This document shows, piece by piece, positions 33,662 to 41,537 of a stretch of 64,000 nucleotides of DNA. Below the pieces are notes generated by a model. The model saw nothing but the letters and a program-made list of their open reading frames with translations. It was not told the DNA's origin and ran no database searches. Origin of the DNA: Actinocrinis sp035605935 (GTDB lineage: Bacteria; Actinomycetota; Actinomycetes; Streptomycetales; Catenulisporaceae); NCBI RefSeq assembly GCF_035605935.1, contig NZ_DATNGK010000277.1:1-64000 (forward strand). The letters are read 5' to 3'. The translations under genes were made by a program, and so were the position numbers. Within the stretch, counting starts at the first letter, position 1, and the number at the start of each line of letters is the position of its first letter.

Positions 33662-34558
33662 TCAGGGCTTAAGCGGTGGGTACGTGGGGTCGAGCAGGTC
33701 GTTGTGCTGGAGGAACCCGTGCAGCGGAGTCGTCTCCGGGTAGTGGCCCCACTGGTGATCGCCCGGTACCTGGTCTGGCGTGGCCAGGTTCGCGCCCAGC
33801 AGTTGGCGCTGGATCGGGTTGAAAGTCGCGAACTGCGGCGACTGGTACAACGCGTCGTTCTCATCCCGGCCATAGGACCAGCGGTGTGAGTAGGCGAAGA
33901 AGACCCCCTTGCGGGTGATCTGCGAGTAATTGTTCGTGCGGGTGTGCCAAAGCCGCCGGTCGAAGAACACGGCGTCGCCCGGATTCGCGCACACCTCGAC
34001 CGAACCCGCCGGCTCCGGCCACGCGACGTCTCGGCGCGGCGGGCCGTCGATCCAGTTGCGCAGGTGGCTGCCGGGTACCACCTTGAAGTTGCCGCGCCCG
34101 GTTTCGGAGACGTCGGAGAGCCAGTAGGCGATCTTCACGGAAAGCCGCGGGCGCGGCTCGGTCTCCAGTTCGCGGTTCTGCCGGCCGCCGTCCTGGTGCC
34201 ACTCGAAGCGGTACGGCTTCTCGATCCGGATCGGTGGATGCACGTCCAGGTGCGAGTGGTAGATGTGCACGTTCCAGCCGAGCATCGACCAGACCAGGGG
34301 AAACGTGTTCGGGTGGTCGATCAGGCCGACCGCTTCCGGGCAGCTGGCCACGGCGCTGAGCTTGTGCATCGAACCCTCGGGGGAGAGCCGACCGGCTTTC
34401 CGCTCCGCGGCGTATACGCGGTCGATGGCCTGCTCGTAGTACGCGACCTCGGACTCGCTGAGCGCTCCCCGAACGACCAGGTAACCCTCTTCCTCGAACT
34501 GCTCTCGCTGTTCCTTGCTCATCGGCCTAAGCGCCGCCGCCTGAGTGTCGGCCGTCAT
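33662..34558 (-). CDS. Phytanoyl-CoA dioxygenase (PhyH) family Fe(II)/2-oxoglutarate oxygenase
   Basis: 298 residues from an ATG after GGAGGGGG. The PhyH fold signs are an N-terminal FEEEGYLVVRGALSESEV, the iron-binding HxD in FEWHQDGG, the distal His in RRLWHTRTNN and a following RKGVFFAY arginine for 2-oxoglutarate. These enzymes hydroxylate or otherwise oxidise unactivated C-H bonds in lipids or specialised metabolites. The substrate is unknown. It is divergent from a GMC oxidoreductase, so the two may act in sequence on one alcohol-forming pathway. Confidence 0.9.
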   Translation of the reverse strand: MTADTQAAALRPMSKEQREQFEEEGYLVVRGALSESEVAYYEQAIDRVYAAERKAGRLSPEGSMHKLSAVASCPEAVGLIDHPNTFPLVWSMLGWNVHIYHSHLDVHPPIRIEKPYRFEWHQDGGRQNRELETEPRPRLSVKIAYWLSDVSETGRGNFKVVPGSHLRNWIDGPPRRDVAWPEPAGSVEVCANPGDAVFFDRRLWHTRTNNYSQITRKGVFFAYSHRWSYGRDENDALYQSPQFATFNPIQRQLLGANLATPDQVPGDHQWGHYPETTPLHGFLQHNDLLDPTYPPLKP

Positions 34559-34633
34559 CGGGCCCCCTCCACACGTTTCGCCGTTTTCCGACCGGAACGC
34601 TCGTACCTTCGTGTGAAGATTGAGACCCCGGTT

Positions 34634-34645
34634 GTCTTAAAAGAC
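34634..34645. promoter_or_regulatory. Short palindrome between PhyH and GMC genes
   Basis: GTCTT-AA-AAGAC in the 210-base divergent promoter region. It is an operator candidate only. A separate perfect palindrome (34770-34785) covers the GMC start codon. Confidence 0.35.
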
Positions 34646-34768
34646 GCTTCGAGTCGGCGGCAGGGTTCGGCGGTCCAATACGCAACTTTGTGCGCCCCGT
34701 CGCGGGGCAACCGAGCGCCCTTGTGCACCCCGTGCTCCTTTGCTGTCCTGAGCACAGGAGGGCCGAGC

Positions 34769-36247
34769 ATGTACGACGTCGTACACGAAGCGAACACCGT
34801 GGTCGTCGGTGCCGGAGCGGCAGGATGCGTATTAGCCGCCCGGCTGAGTGAGGATCCCGCGCGTCGGGTGGTGCTGATCGAGGCAGGCCCGGATTACCCG
34901 ACGCTTGACCAACTTCCGGAGGACCTGCGTGACGGATGGCGCTCCGCGGGCAGTCACGACTGGGCGTTGCGCGACGAGGCCACCGGCGCAGCGGTCGCCC
35001 GCGCGCGCGTCGTCGGCGGCTGTTCAGCCACCAACGGGACCATCGCGTTGCGCGGCACCGTGCGCGATTTCGACGGATGGGCGGCGCGCGGCAATCCCGG
35101 CTGGTCATACGCCGAGGTGCTGCCGGCTTTCCGCAAACTCGAGGACGACCACGACTTCGTCGACCGCTGGCACGGCCAGGGCGGCCCGCTACCGATCCGG
35201 CGATACCGCGCGAAGGAACTGACCACGGTCAACGCGGCGGCGTACGAGGCGGCGGCGCAAGTCGGATTCCCAGAGGTCGCCGACCACAATCGGCCGGGGA
35301 CTACCGGTCTCGGGCATGCGCCGGTCAATGCGTTCGGCGGCGTGCGGATGAGCGCGGCGATGACGTACCTCGCGCAGGCGCGCGGCCGGCCGAATCTGGT
35401 GCTGCTCGCCGACGCGCTCGTTGACCGAGTGCTGATACATGACCAACGCGCGGTAGGCGTGCTGCTTGCGGACGGCCGGATCGTGCGCGCGGACCGCGTT
35501 GTGCTGGCGGCCGGAACGTACGGTTCTCCGGCGATCCTGCTGCGGTCGGGTGTCGGACCTGCGGACGAGTTGCGCGCGCTGGGTATCGGTGTGCGCGTTG
35601 ACCTGCGGGGAGTCGGTGCGAATCTTCAGGAGCACCCGGGCGTCTCGGTGATCTGGCCGGTCGGGCAGCCGCAGCCGGACGGCCCGCGTTTCCAGGTCGT
35701 CGCCACATGGCGCAGCGGCAGCGACGAAGAGGCCGACCACGACATGCAGCACGTCCCGGCCGGGACGCCGCAGCTGTTCTGGGTTTCCGCGTCGGTGATG
35801 ACGCCGCGCTCACGTGGCACGGTCAAGCTCGCGTCGGCCGATCCGTCCGTGGCCCCGCGCATCCGTCTCAACCTGCTGCAGGATCCGCTGGACCTGGCGC
35901 GCATGATCGAGGGCGTGCGTTCGGCGCGGCGGATCGGTGCGCATAAGCCGCTGGCCGCTCTCGCATCAGGGCCCGAACAATGGGCCGGAGCGGGTATCGA
36001 CGACGACGCTGAACTGGCGAACGCGGTCAAGGCGGCGGCCTGGACGTATCACCACGCGGCCGGCACTTGCGCGATGGGGCCGAGTCCCGCAGCCGGCGCG
36101 GTCGTTGACGCTAACGGAGCGGTGCACGGCACGGACGCGCTCACGGTCGCGGACGCTTCGATCATGCCGGTGATTCCGGCGGCGAACATCCATCTCACGA
36201 CTCTGATGATTGCCGAACGCATCGCGGAACGCTTCGATTCAACGTAG
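34769..36247 (+). CDS. GMC-family FAD oxidoreductase
   Basis: 492 residues. The ATG at 34769 follows AGGAGG by about eight bases; a longer upstream frame is not needed. The N-terminal dinucleotide fold VVVGAGAAGCVLAARLSED ends with E in VVLIEAG for FAD. The GMC signature GGCSATNGTIALRG follows, and near the end the active-site His segment YHHAAGTCAMG with NIHLTTLMIAERIAE. The family oxidises alcohols such as choline, glucose or polyethylene glycol. Reading divergently from PhyH, it may oxidise the hydroxylated product. It converges on the PP2C gene with only 20 bases between. Confidence 0.92.
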   Translation: MYDVVHEANTVVVGAGAAGCVLAARLSEDPARRVVLIEAGPDYPTLDQLPEDLRDGWRSAGSHDWALRDEATGAAVARARVVGGCSATNGTIALRGTVRDFDGWAARGNPGWSYAEVLPAFRKLEDDHDFVDRWHGQGGPLPIRRYRAKELTTVNAAAYEAAAQVGFPEVADHNRPGTTGLGHAPVNAFGGVRMSAAMTYLAQARGRPNLVLLADALVDRVLIHDQRAVGVLLADGRIVRADRVVLAAGTYGSPAILLRSGVGPADELRALGIGVRVDLRGVGANLQEHPGVSVIWPVGQPQPDGPRFQVVATWRSGSDEEADHDMQHVPAGTPQLFWVSASVMTPRSRGTVKLASADPSVAPRIRLNLLQDPLDLARMIEGVRSARRIGAHKPLAALASGPEQWAGAGIDDDAELANAVKAAAWTYHHAAGTCAMGPSPAAGAVVDANGAVHGTDALTVADASIMPVIPAANIHLTTLMIAERIAERFDST

Positions 36248-36267
36248 GGGTTCCGTCCGGCTTCGAC

Positions 36268-38193
36268 TCAGGTCCGGGCGACGAGTTCCTGCGCCAAAGC
36301 TCCTTCCAGCGCAGGCGAAGGCAAGGGCAGCAGCCGGGCGGCGAGCACCGCGACGTCATCCTCAGCGCCCTCCGGGAGGAAGCGACTGAGCACGGTGTCG
36401 AGCAGCATGTCCAGCGGGCGCTGCGGATCGATGTCGAGAGCGGTCAGTGCGTTGATGCACTCGTCGATGTCCTTGCCGCGCCGCTCGACCAATCCATCGG
36501 TATAGAACAGCAAGGTCGTGCCGGGCTCGAACTCGATGGTCGAGCAGCGGTAGCTGGTGCGCTCGCCGAGGACCGTGCCGATGCCGAGCGGCGGATCGAC
36601 CGGCAGTTGCACGAGCGCGCTGCTCCCGTCCGGCCCGATCAGCAGCGGCGGCATGTGCCCGGCGTTGGCGAAACTGCATGTGCGGTGCACCGGATTGACG
36701 ACCGCGACGACGCAGGTCGCAGCCCGGTCGAAGGCGAGCCCATCCGCGATCCGCTCGGCCTCGGTCAGGATTTCGTCGGGCGCGTCGCTTTGCAGGGCGA
36801 GGGTGCGCAGCAGCGAGCGGAACTCGCTCATCGCGGCGGCGGCCTCGAAGCCGTGGCCCATGACGTCGCCGACGACCAGCAGCGTCTTTCCGCCGGGAAG
36901 CGCGACCGTGTCGTACCAGTCGCCGCCGATCTCGATGTCCGCGCCGGTGGGCAGGTAGCGGCTGGCGCACTGCACGTCCGCGTGAGGGGTGCGCGGCCTG
37001 GCGAGCAGGGCTTGCTGCATGACCAGTGCGGTCTGATGTTCGTGGGCGTAACGCTTCGCGTGGTTGATGCTGGTCGCGGCGCGGCGAGCCAGGTCCGAGA
37101 CCAGGTCCACGTCCTCCTGGGAGAACTCTGCCGATTCGCCGGCGCGGATGAGGATCACCGCGCCGACCAAGTCGCGTCGGGCGGTGAGCGGTACGCAGAT
37201 CGCGGAGTGCATGTCGAGCTTGCGGTACAGCGCCACGTGGTCGGCATCGGGCGCGTCGGCGGCGAGTTCGCTGTCGCTCGGCAGGTTGGAGATCACCGGG
37301 CGTTGCTCGGTAAGGCAGCGAGCGACTGCCGATGAAGCCTGCGGAACGATGACGGCCCCGGCCGCGCCGAAGTACTTGGCCGCCTTTCCGAGCCTGGGCG
37401 TCGTGGTCAGCGCGACCCTTCGCAGCCGTAGTGCTCCGCGGGCCGGCAGCACTCCGGGGGCGCCGTCGACGTCGAGTACGTCCACTGCCGCGATGTCAGC
37501 GAGCCGGGGTACGAACAGCCGGGCCAGTTCCTTGCAGGTGTGCTCGACGTCGAGGGTGGTGCCGATCCGGGTGGCCGCCTCGTCAAGCAACGCGAGCCGG
37601 GTGCGGGCCGTGTCCAGCAACTGGCGCACTCGGTAGGTCTCGGTCACCTCGATGATGACCGCGACGATGCCGAGCACCGTGCCCGACGGGTCCTCGAGCC
37701 GGTGATAGGCGTTTATCCACCAGCGAGTCTCCCCGGCGGGGTCGGCTGGGGTGCGGCCGGTTGCGGTGGCGAACTGCGGGCGGCCGTTGGCCAGCACATG
37801 GCGCAGCACCTTCTCCAGCGGCTCATAGTCCAGGTCGGGCAGCACGTCGGGCACGCGCTTGCCGAGGTGATCCGCAGCGGCGACGCCGTTGAGCGCGGCC
37901 AGCGCGTCGTTGACGTACAGGTAGCGCAGGTCGGGATCGAGGACGCCGATTCCGGCCCCCGAGCCGTCGAGGATCGCGCGGGTGACGCGGTAGTCGTCGA
38001 GGACGGACGGCAGCAGCGCGGCCGCGCCGATTCCGCCGGCCAGCAAACCGTTGACCAGCTCGCGCGCCCGGGCATAGCTGAGCACCGGGCCCTCTGTAGG
38101 CTGCGCGGCCTGCACGGCTGGCCCTCCCGGCTCATCGAGACACAGCACAGTGCCTGTGATTCTGAGACTTACATATTGGATGATTCGGCTCAA
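36268..38193 (-). CDS. PAS-GAF-PP2C (RsbU/SpoIIE-type) signalling phosphatase
   Basis: 641 residues from an ATG; a start at about 38145 is possible. A PAS domain (about 70-185, DGSGAGIGVLDPDLRYLYVNDALAAL) is followed by a GAF domain (about 205-370) and a PP2C/SpoIIE phosphatase (about 400-620). The metal motifs are GGDWYD, VVGDVMGHG, FANAGHMPPLL, YTDGLVERRG and EDDVAVLAARL. Such proteins dephosphorylate anti-anti-sigma factors and so switch on alternative sigma factors in response to ligands or redox signals read by PAS/GAF. No STAS or anti-sigma kinase partner lies nearby. Confidence 0.92.
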   Translation of the reverse strand: MSRIIQYVSLRITGTVLCLDEPGGPAVQAAQPTEGPVLSYARARELVNGLLAGGIGAAALLPSVLDDYRVTRAILDGSGAGIGVLDPDLRYLYVNDALAALNGVAAADHLGKRVPDVLPDLDYEPLEKVLRHVLANGRPQFATATGRTPADPAGETRWWINAYHRLEDPSGTVLGIVAVIIEVTETYRVRQLLDTARTRLALLDEAATRIGTTLDVEHTCKELARLFVPRLADIAAVDVLDVDGAPGVLPARGALRLRRVALTTTPRLGKAAKYFGAAGAVIVPQASSAVARCLTEQRPVISNLPSDSELAADAPDADHVALYRKLDMHSAICVPLTARRDLVGAVILIRAGESAEFSQEDVDLVSDLARRAATSINHAKRYAHEHQTALVMQQALLARPRTPHADVQCASRYLPTGADIEIGGDWYDTVALPGGKTLLVVGDVMGHGFEAAAAMSEFRSLLRTLALQSDAPDEILTEAERIADGLAFDRAATCVVAVVNPVHRTCSFANAGHMPPLLIGPDGSSALVQLPVDPPLGIGTVLGERTSYRCSTIEFEPGTTLLFYTDGLVERRGKDIDECINALTALDIDPQRPLDMLLDTVLSRFLPEGAEDDVAVLAARLLPLPSPALEGALAQELVART

Positions 38194-38310
38194 CCGGGCG
38201 AGTGCGCGCGAGCGTGTTTACCTCTGGTGAGTCCCCGTTCACTGACCCGAACGGGTGAAGTCGGCGCAGGGTTCAGTCCCTTCGCGCGCGTCCTTCCGGT
38301 TGGACGAACC

Positions 38311-38904
38311 GTGAGCAAGAGCTTTGTGGCTAAGGCGGGAGCCGTGTGCGCCGTCGCCGTCGTTCCGGGGATCCTTTCGGCGGGAACCGCGGTCGCGGCG
38401 GCCGGTTTTCCGGGAACGGTTCAGGCGCGTGCGGCGGCCGCTAGACCCGGCCTGCTGGCGGATGGTGATCTCAACCGGAGCGGCGGTGGCGACGAGGGCG
38501 GCAGCGGCGGCCTCGCGTGCGTCGCCAGCCCGCGTCCCGCGACGAGCATCCCGGCCATCCCGCCGAGCCACACTGCGTCCGGACCACCGGCATCGACTCC
38601 GGCCGCCACTTCCCCGAGCCGCTCCATCCCGCAACCATCGTCGCCGACCGCCCTCGCAGTGGTCCCGGTGGGCCACGTCGAACCCGCCGCTGCCTCTCCC
38701 AGCGCCCCAACGCCGACGCCAGCCGGCACTTCGCCCTCGCCTGCTTCCTCGCCCGCGGGCCTCAAGAAGTCCCGCGGACTGCTTCCGCTGATGGCTCGTC
38801 ACCTACGCCACCATCTGCCCCTTCTGCTCGTGTTGTTGCTGGTCGCCGTCATCCCGGCGGTGCTAGCTATCACCCGGCGCAACGGCTCTGCCACGCCCCG
38901 CTGA
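38311..38904 (+). CDS. Secreted or anchored Pro/Ser/Thr-rich protein of unknown function
   Basis: 197 residues from a GTG; the ribosome site is weak (TGGACG). A signal peptide (about 1-30, ending AVAAA) is followed by a Gly-rich then Pro/Ser/Thr/Ala-rich region (60-155). A C-terminal hydrophobic helix (about 172-190) and a short RR-containing tail come last. The layout is that of a wall-spanning protein anchored by its C-terminus, without an LPXTG-type sorting motif. I recognise no family. It is divergent from the PP2C gene, and codon use looks coding throughout. Confidence 0.5.
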   Translation: MSKSFVAKAGAVCAVAVVPGILSAGTAVAAAGFPGTVQARAAAARPGLLADGDLNRSGGGDEGGSGGLACVASPRPATSIPAIPPSHTASGPPASTPAATSPSRSIPQPSSPTALAVVPVGHVEPAAASPSAPTPTPAGTSPSPASSPAGLKKSRGLLPLMARHLRHHLPLLLVLLLVAVIPAVLAITRRNGSATPR

Positions 38905-38906
38905 AT

Positions 38907-38938
38907 TTGCGTGACCCGAATTATTGCGCGACACGCAA
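38907..38938. promoter_or_regulatory. Operator candidate of TetR regulator
   Basis: TTGCGTGAC (38907) and TTGCGCGAC (38924) repeat 17 bases apart. CACGCAA (38932-38938) is the inverted partner, giving TTGCG-5-CGCAA and TTGCGTG-18-CACGCAA. It ends 21 bases before the TetR ATG. Confidence 0.65.
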
Positions 38939-38959
38939 GTTTCAGTTATCGTCGAATAC

Positions 38960-39745
38960 ATGAACGAGGATCACGGGGGCTCGGGCGGCGGCGCGCCGGA
39001 TCAGCCCCGAGATAAGTCGCCGGGCTGGCACGGGGAAGCGAAAACCGGTCTGCGCGAACGCAAAAAGCTGGCGACCCGGCAGGCGCTGACCGCCGCGGCC
39101 ATGCGGCTGGCTCTCGAACATGGCTTCGACAACCTGCGGGTCGAGGACATCGCGCAGGCAGCCGGCGTATCGCCGCGCACCTTCAACAACTACTTCTCCA
39201 GCCGCGAGGCGGCCATCTGCGCCGCGCGCGTCGACCAAATGCAACGGCTCGCCGCGGCGGTACGCGCCCGGCCGGCCGAGGAGGCGCTGCTCGACGCGAT
39301 CATCAACACGGTCAGCGAGCATCCGCGCGAACCGGATCGCGCCGAGTTCCTGATGATCCACTGCAATCCGTCCCTGCGCGCCGAGTTCCTGCGCACCGCT
39401 GCCGAGACCGAGGCGCCGCTGATCGAGGCGATCGCCGAACGTACCGGGACGGAACCGGGGCACCTGCTCCCGCAGGTCGCCGCGGCAGCTGTGTTCGGCG
39501 CTCTGCGCGCGGCCCTTCAGCAGTGGCTACGCAGCGAGCAACCGTCGCCGTACCACCTGCTGCTGTGCGACGCGCTTAATCAGTTGCGCGCACTGGCCGT
39601 TTCATCGCAGGCTTCTGCCCCGGAGCGCGCCGCTCCCGTCGAGACTTTCTCCGCCGACCCCGCCTCGGAACCTGAGCCGACCGCTGTCAGTCCTGTCAGC
39701 GGCGCGTCAGCGGAGCGGGCCACCATGGGTGGCCGAGCAGCCTGA
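38960..39745 (+). CDS. TetR-family transcriptional regulator
   Basis: 261 residues from the ATG at 38960. The HTH lies at about 43-90: RKKLATRQALTAAAMRLAL and VEDIAQAAGVSPRTFNNYFSSREAAI. The ligand domain (95-215) is helical, with a low-complexity tail (about 220-261). It stands 52 bases before two ABC-exporter genes on the same strand, the usual arrangement for a drug-responsive repressor of its own efflux pump. The TTGCG repeats just upstream are its probable binding site. Confidence 0.92.
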   Translation: MNEDHGGSGGGAPDQPRDKSPGWHGEAKTGLRERKKLATRQALTAAAMRLALEHGFDNLRVEDIAQAAGVSPRTFNNYFSSREAAICAARVDQMQRLAAAVRARPAEEALLDAIINTVSEHPREPDRAEFLMIHCNPSLRAEFLRTAAETEAPLIEAIAERTGTEPGHLLPQVAAAAVFGALRAALQQWLRSEQPSPYHLLLCDALNQLRALAVSSQASAPERAAPVETFSADPASEPEPTAVSPVSGASAERATMGGRAA

Positions 39746-39797
39746 CCATCCCTCGGGACCGGTCGCCGCCGTGCCCGCCACGAACTGAGAGTTATCC

Positions 39798-41537
39798 GTG
39801 CTGATCAAGATTCTGCGCGTCTTCCTGCGCCCTTATGGAAGACCACTGGCGCTGATCGTCGTGCTTCAGCTCGCATCGACGATCGCCACGCTCTACTTGC
39901 CCACTTTGAACGCCGACCTCATCGACAACGGTGTGGTCAAGGGGAACACCGGCTACATCATGAGCACCGGTGCGATCATGCTCGCCATCGCGCTCGGCCA
40001 GATCTGCTGCTCGATCGGCGCGGTGTTTTTCAGCGCCAGGACCGCGATGGCAGTCGGCCGCGATCTGCGCGCCGCCGTGTTCACCCGGGTCCAGGACTTC
40101 TCCGCCCGCGAGGTGGGCAAGTTCGGCGCCCCGTCGCTGATCACCCGCACCACGAACGACGTGCAGCAGGTGCAGATGCTCACGCTGATGTCGTTCACGC
40201 TGATGGTCGCCGCGCCGATCATGTGCGTCGGCGGGATCATCCTGGCGCTGAACCAGGACGTGCCGCTCTCCAGCCTGCTGTTGGTCGTCGTCCCGGTGCT
40301 GGCGGTCGCGGTCTCGCTGATCATCTCCCGGATGCGGCCGCTGTTCCGGTCCATGCAGACCCGGATCGACAGCGTGAACCGCATTCTGCGTGAGCAGATC
40401 AGCGGCATCCGCGTGGTGCGCGCCTTCGTGCGCGACACCGCCGAACGCGGCCGGTTCGACGAGGCCAACACCGAGCTGCGTGACGTCTCGCTCGGCGTCG
40501 GGCGGCTGATGTCGATGATGTTCCCGACCGTGATGCTGGTGATGAACCTCTCCAGCGTCGCCGTGATGTGGTTCGGCGGACACCGGGTCGCCAGCGGCGG
40601 CATGCAGATCGGCGCGCTCACCGCCTTCCTCAGTTACCTGATGCAGATCCTCATGGCGGTGATGATGGCCACCTTCATGTTCATGATGGTGCCGCGCGCC
40701 GAGGTCTCCGCCGAACGCATCAGCGAGGTGCTGGGTACCGAGAGCAGCGTGGTGCTGCCCGGAAGCCCGGTTCCGATCGGCGTCCTGCGCGGTCATCTTG
40801 AGTTGCGCGACGTCGAGTTCCGCTACCCGGGTGCCGAGGAGCCGGTGCTCAAGGGCATTAACCTGGCGGCCACTCCGGGCGAGGTGACCGCGGTTATCGG
40901 AGGTACCGGAAGCGGCAAGACGACGCTGCTCAACCTGATCCCCCGGCTGTTCGACCCGACCGGCGGCACGGTCCAGGTCGACGGGATCGACGTGCGTGAC
41001 CTGGACGCGGCGACGCTCGCCGAGGCGGTCGCCCTCGTACCGCAGAAGCCGTACTTGTTCAGCGGCACGGTCGCCTCGAACCTGCGCTATGGAAAGCCGG
41101 AGGCGACCGATGCGGAACTCTGGCACGCGCTGGAGGTCGCGCAGGCCAGGGACTTCGTCGAGGCGATGCCGGAAGGCCTTGAGGCGCCGATCGCGCAGGG
41201 CGGAACGAACGTTTCGGGCGGTCAGCGCCAGCGTCTCGCGATCGCCCGCGCCCTGGTGCGCCGCCCGGACATCTACCTGTTCGACGACTCGTTCTCAGCG
41301 CTCGACTATGCCACGGACGCGGCGCTGCGCGCGGCGCTTACCCGGGAGACCGCGGCCGCGACCGTGGTGATCGTGGCGCAGCGGGTCAACACCATCCGGC
41401 ACGCGGACCGGATCATCGTGCTCGATCACGGCCGTGTGGTCGGCGTCGGCACCCATCAGGAATTGATGCATGACGTGGACGGAACGTACCGGGAGATCGT
41501 GCTCTCCCAGCTGACCGAGCAGGAGGCCGCGGCGTGA
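39798..41537 (+). CDS. ABC exporter half 1 (degenerate nucleotide site)
   Basis: 579 residues from a GTG. Six membrane helices (about 15-310) precede the ATPase domain: Walker A GGTGSGKTT (about 367), signature VSGGQ (about 471) and Walker B IYLFDDS (about 491). Asp replaces the catalytic Glu after Walker B, the mark of the inactive site in heterodimeric exporters such as TM287/288 or BmrCD. Its partner gene overlaps by GTGA and has the normal Glu. Together they should export drugs, lipids or a peptide under TetR control. Confidence 0.93.
   Translation: MLIKILRVFLRPYGRPLALIVVLQLASTIATLYLPTLNADLIDNGVVKGNTGYIMSTGAIMLAIALGQICCSIGAVFFSARTAMAVGRDLRAAVFTRVQDFSAREVGKFGAPSLITRTTNDVQQVQMLTLMSFTLMVAAPIMCVGGIILALNQDVPLSSLLLVVVPVLAVAVSLIISRMRPLFRSMQTRIDSVNRILREQISGIRVVRAFVRDTAERGRFDEANTELRDVSLGVGRLMSMMFPTVMLVMNLSSVAVMWFGGHRVASGGMQIGALTAFLSYLMQILMAVMMATFMFMMVPRAEVSAERISEVLGTESSVVLPGSPVPIGVLRGHLELRDVEFRYPGAEEPVLKGINLAATPGEVTAVIGGTGSGKTTLLNLIPRLFDPTGGTVQVDGIDVRDLDAATLAEAVALVPQKPYLFSGTVASNLRYGKPEATDAELWHALEVAQARDFVEAMPEGLEAPIAQGGTNVSGGQRQRLAIARALVRRPDIYLFDDSFSALDYATDAALRAALTRETAAATVVIVAQRVNTIRHADRIIVLDHGRVVGVGTHQELMHDVDGTYREIVLSQLTEQEAAA

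Noticed and set aside
39792..41126. 444-codon minus-strand frame opposite the ABC exporter gene
   Set aside because: His/Arg/Asp-rich shadow of a well-supported ABC protein.
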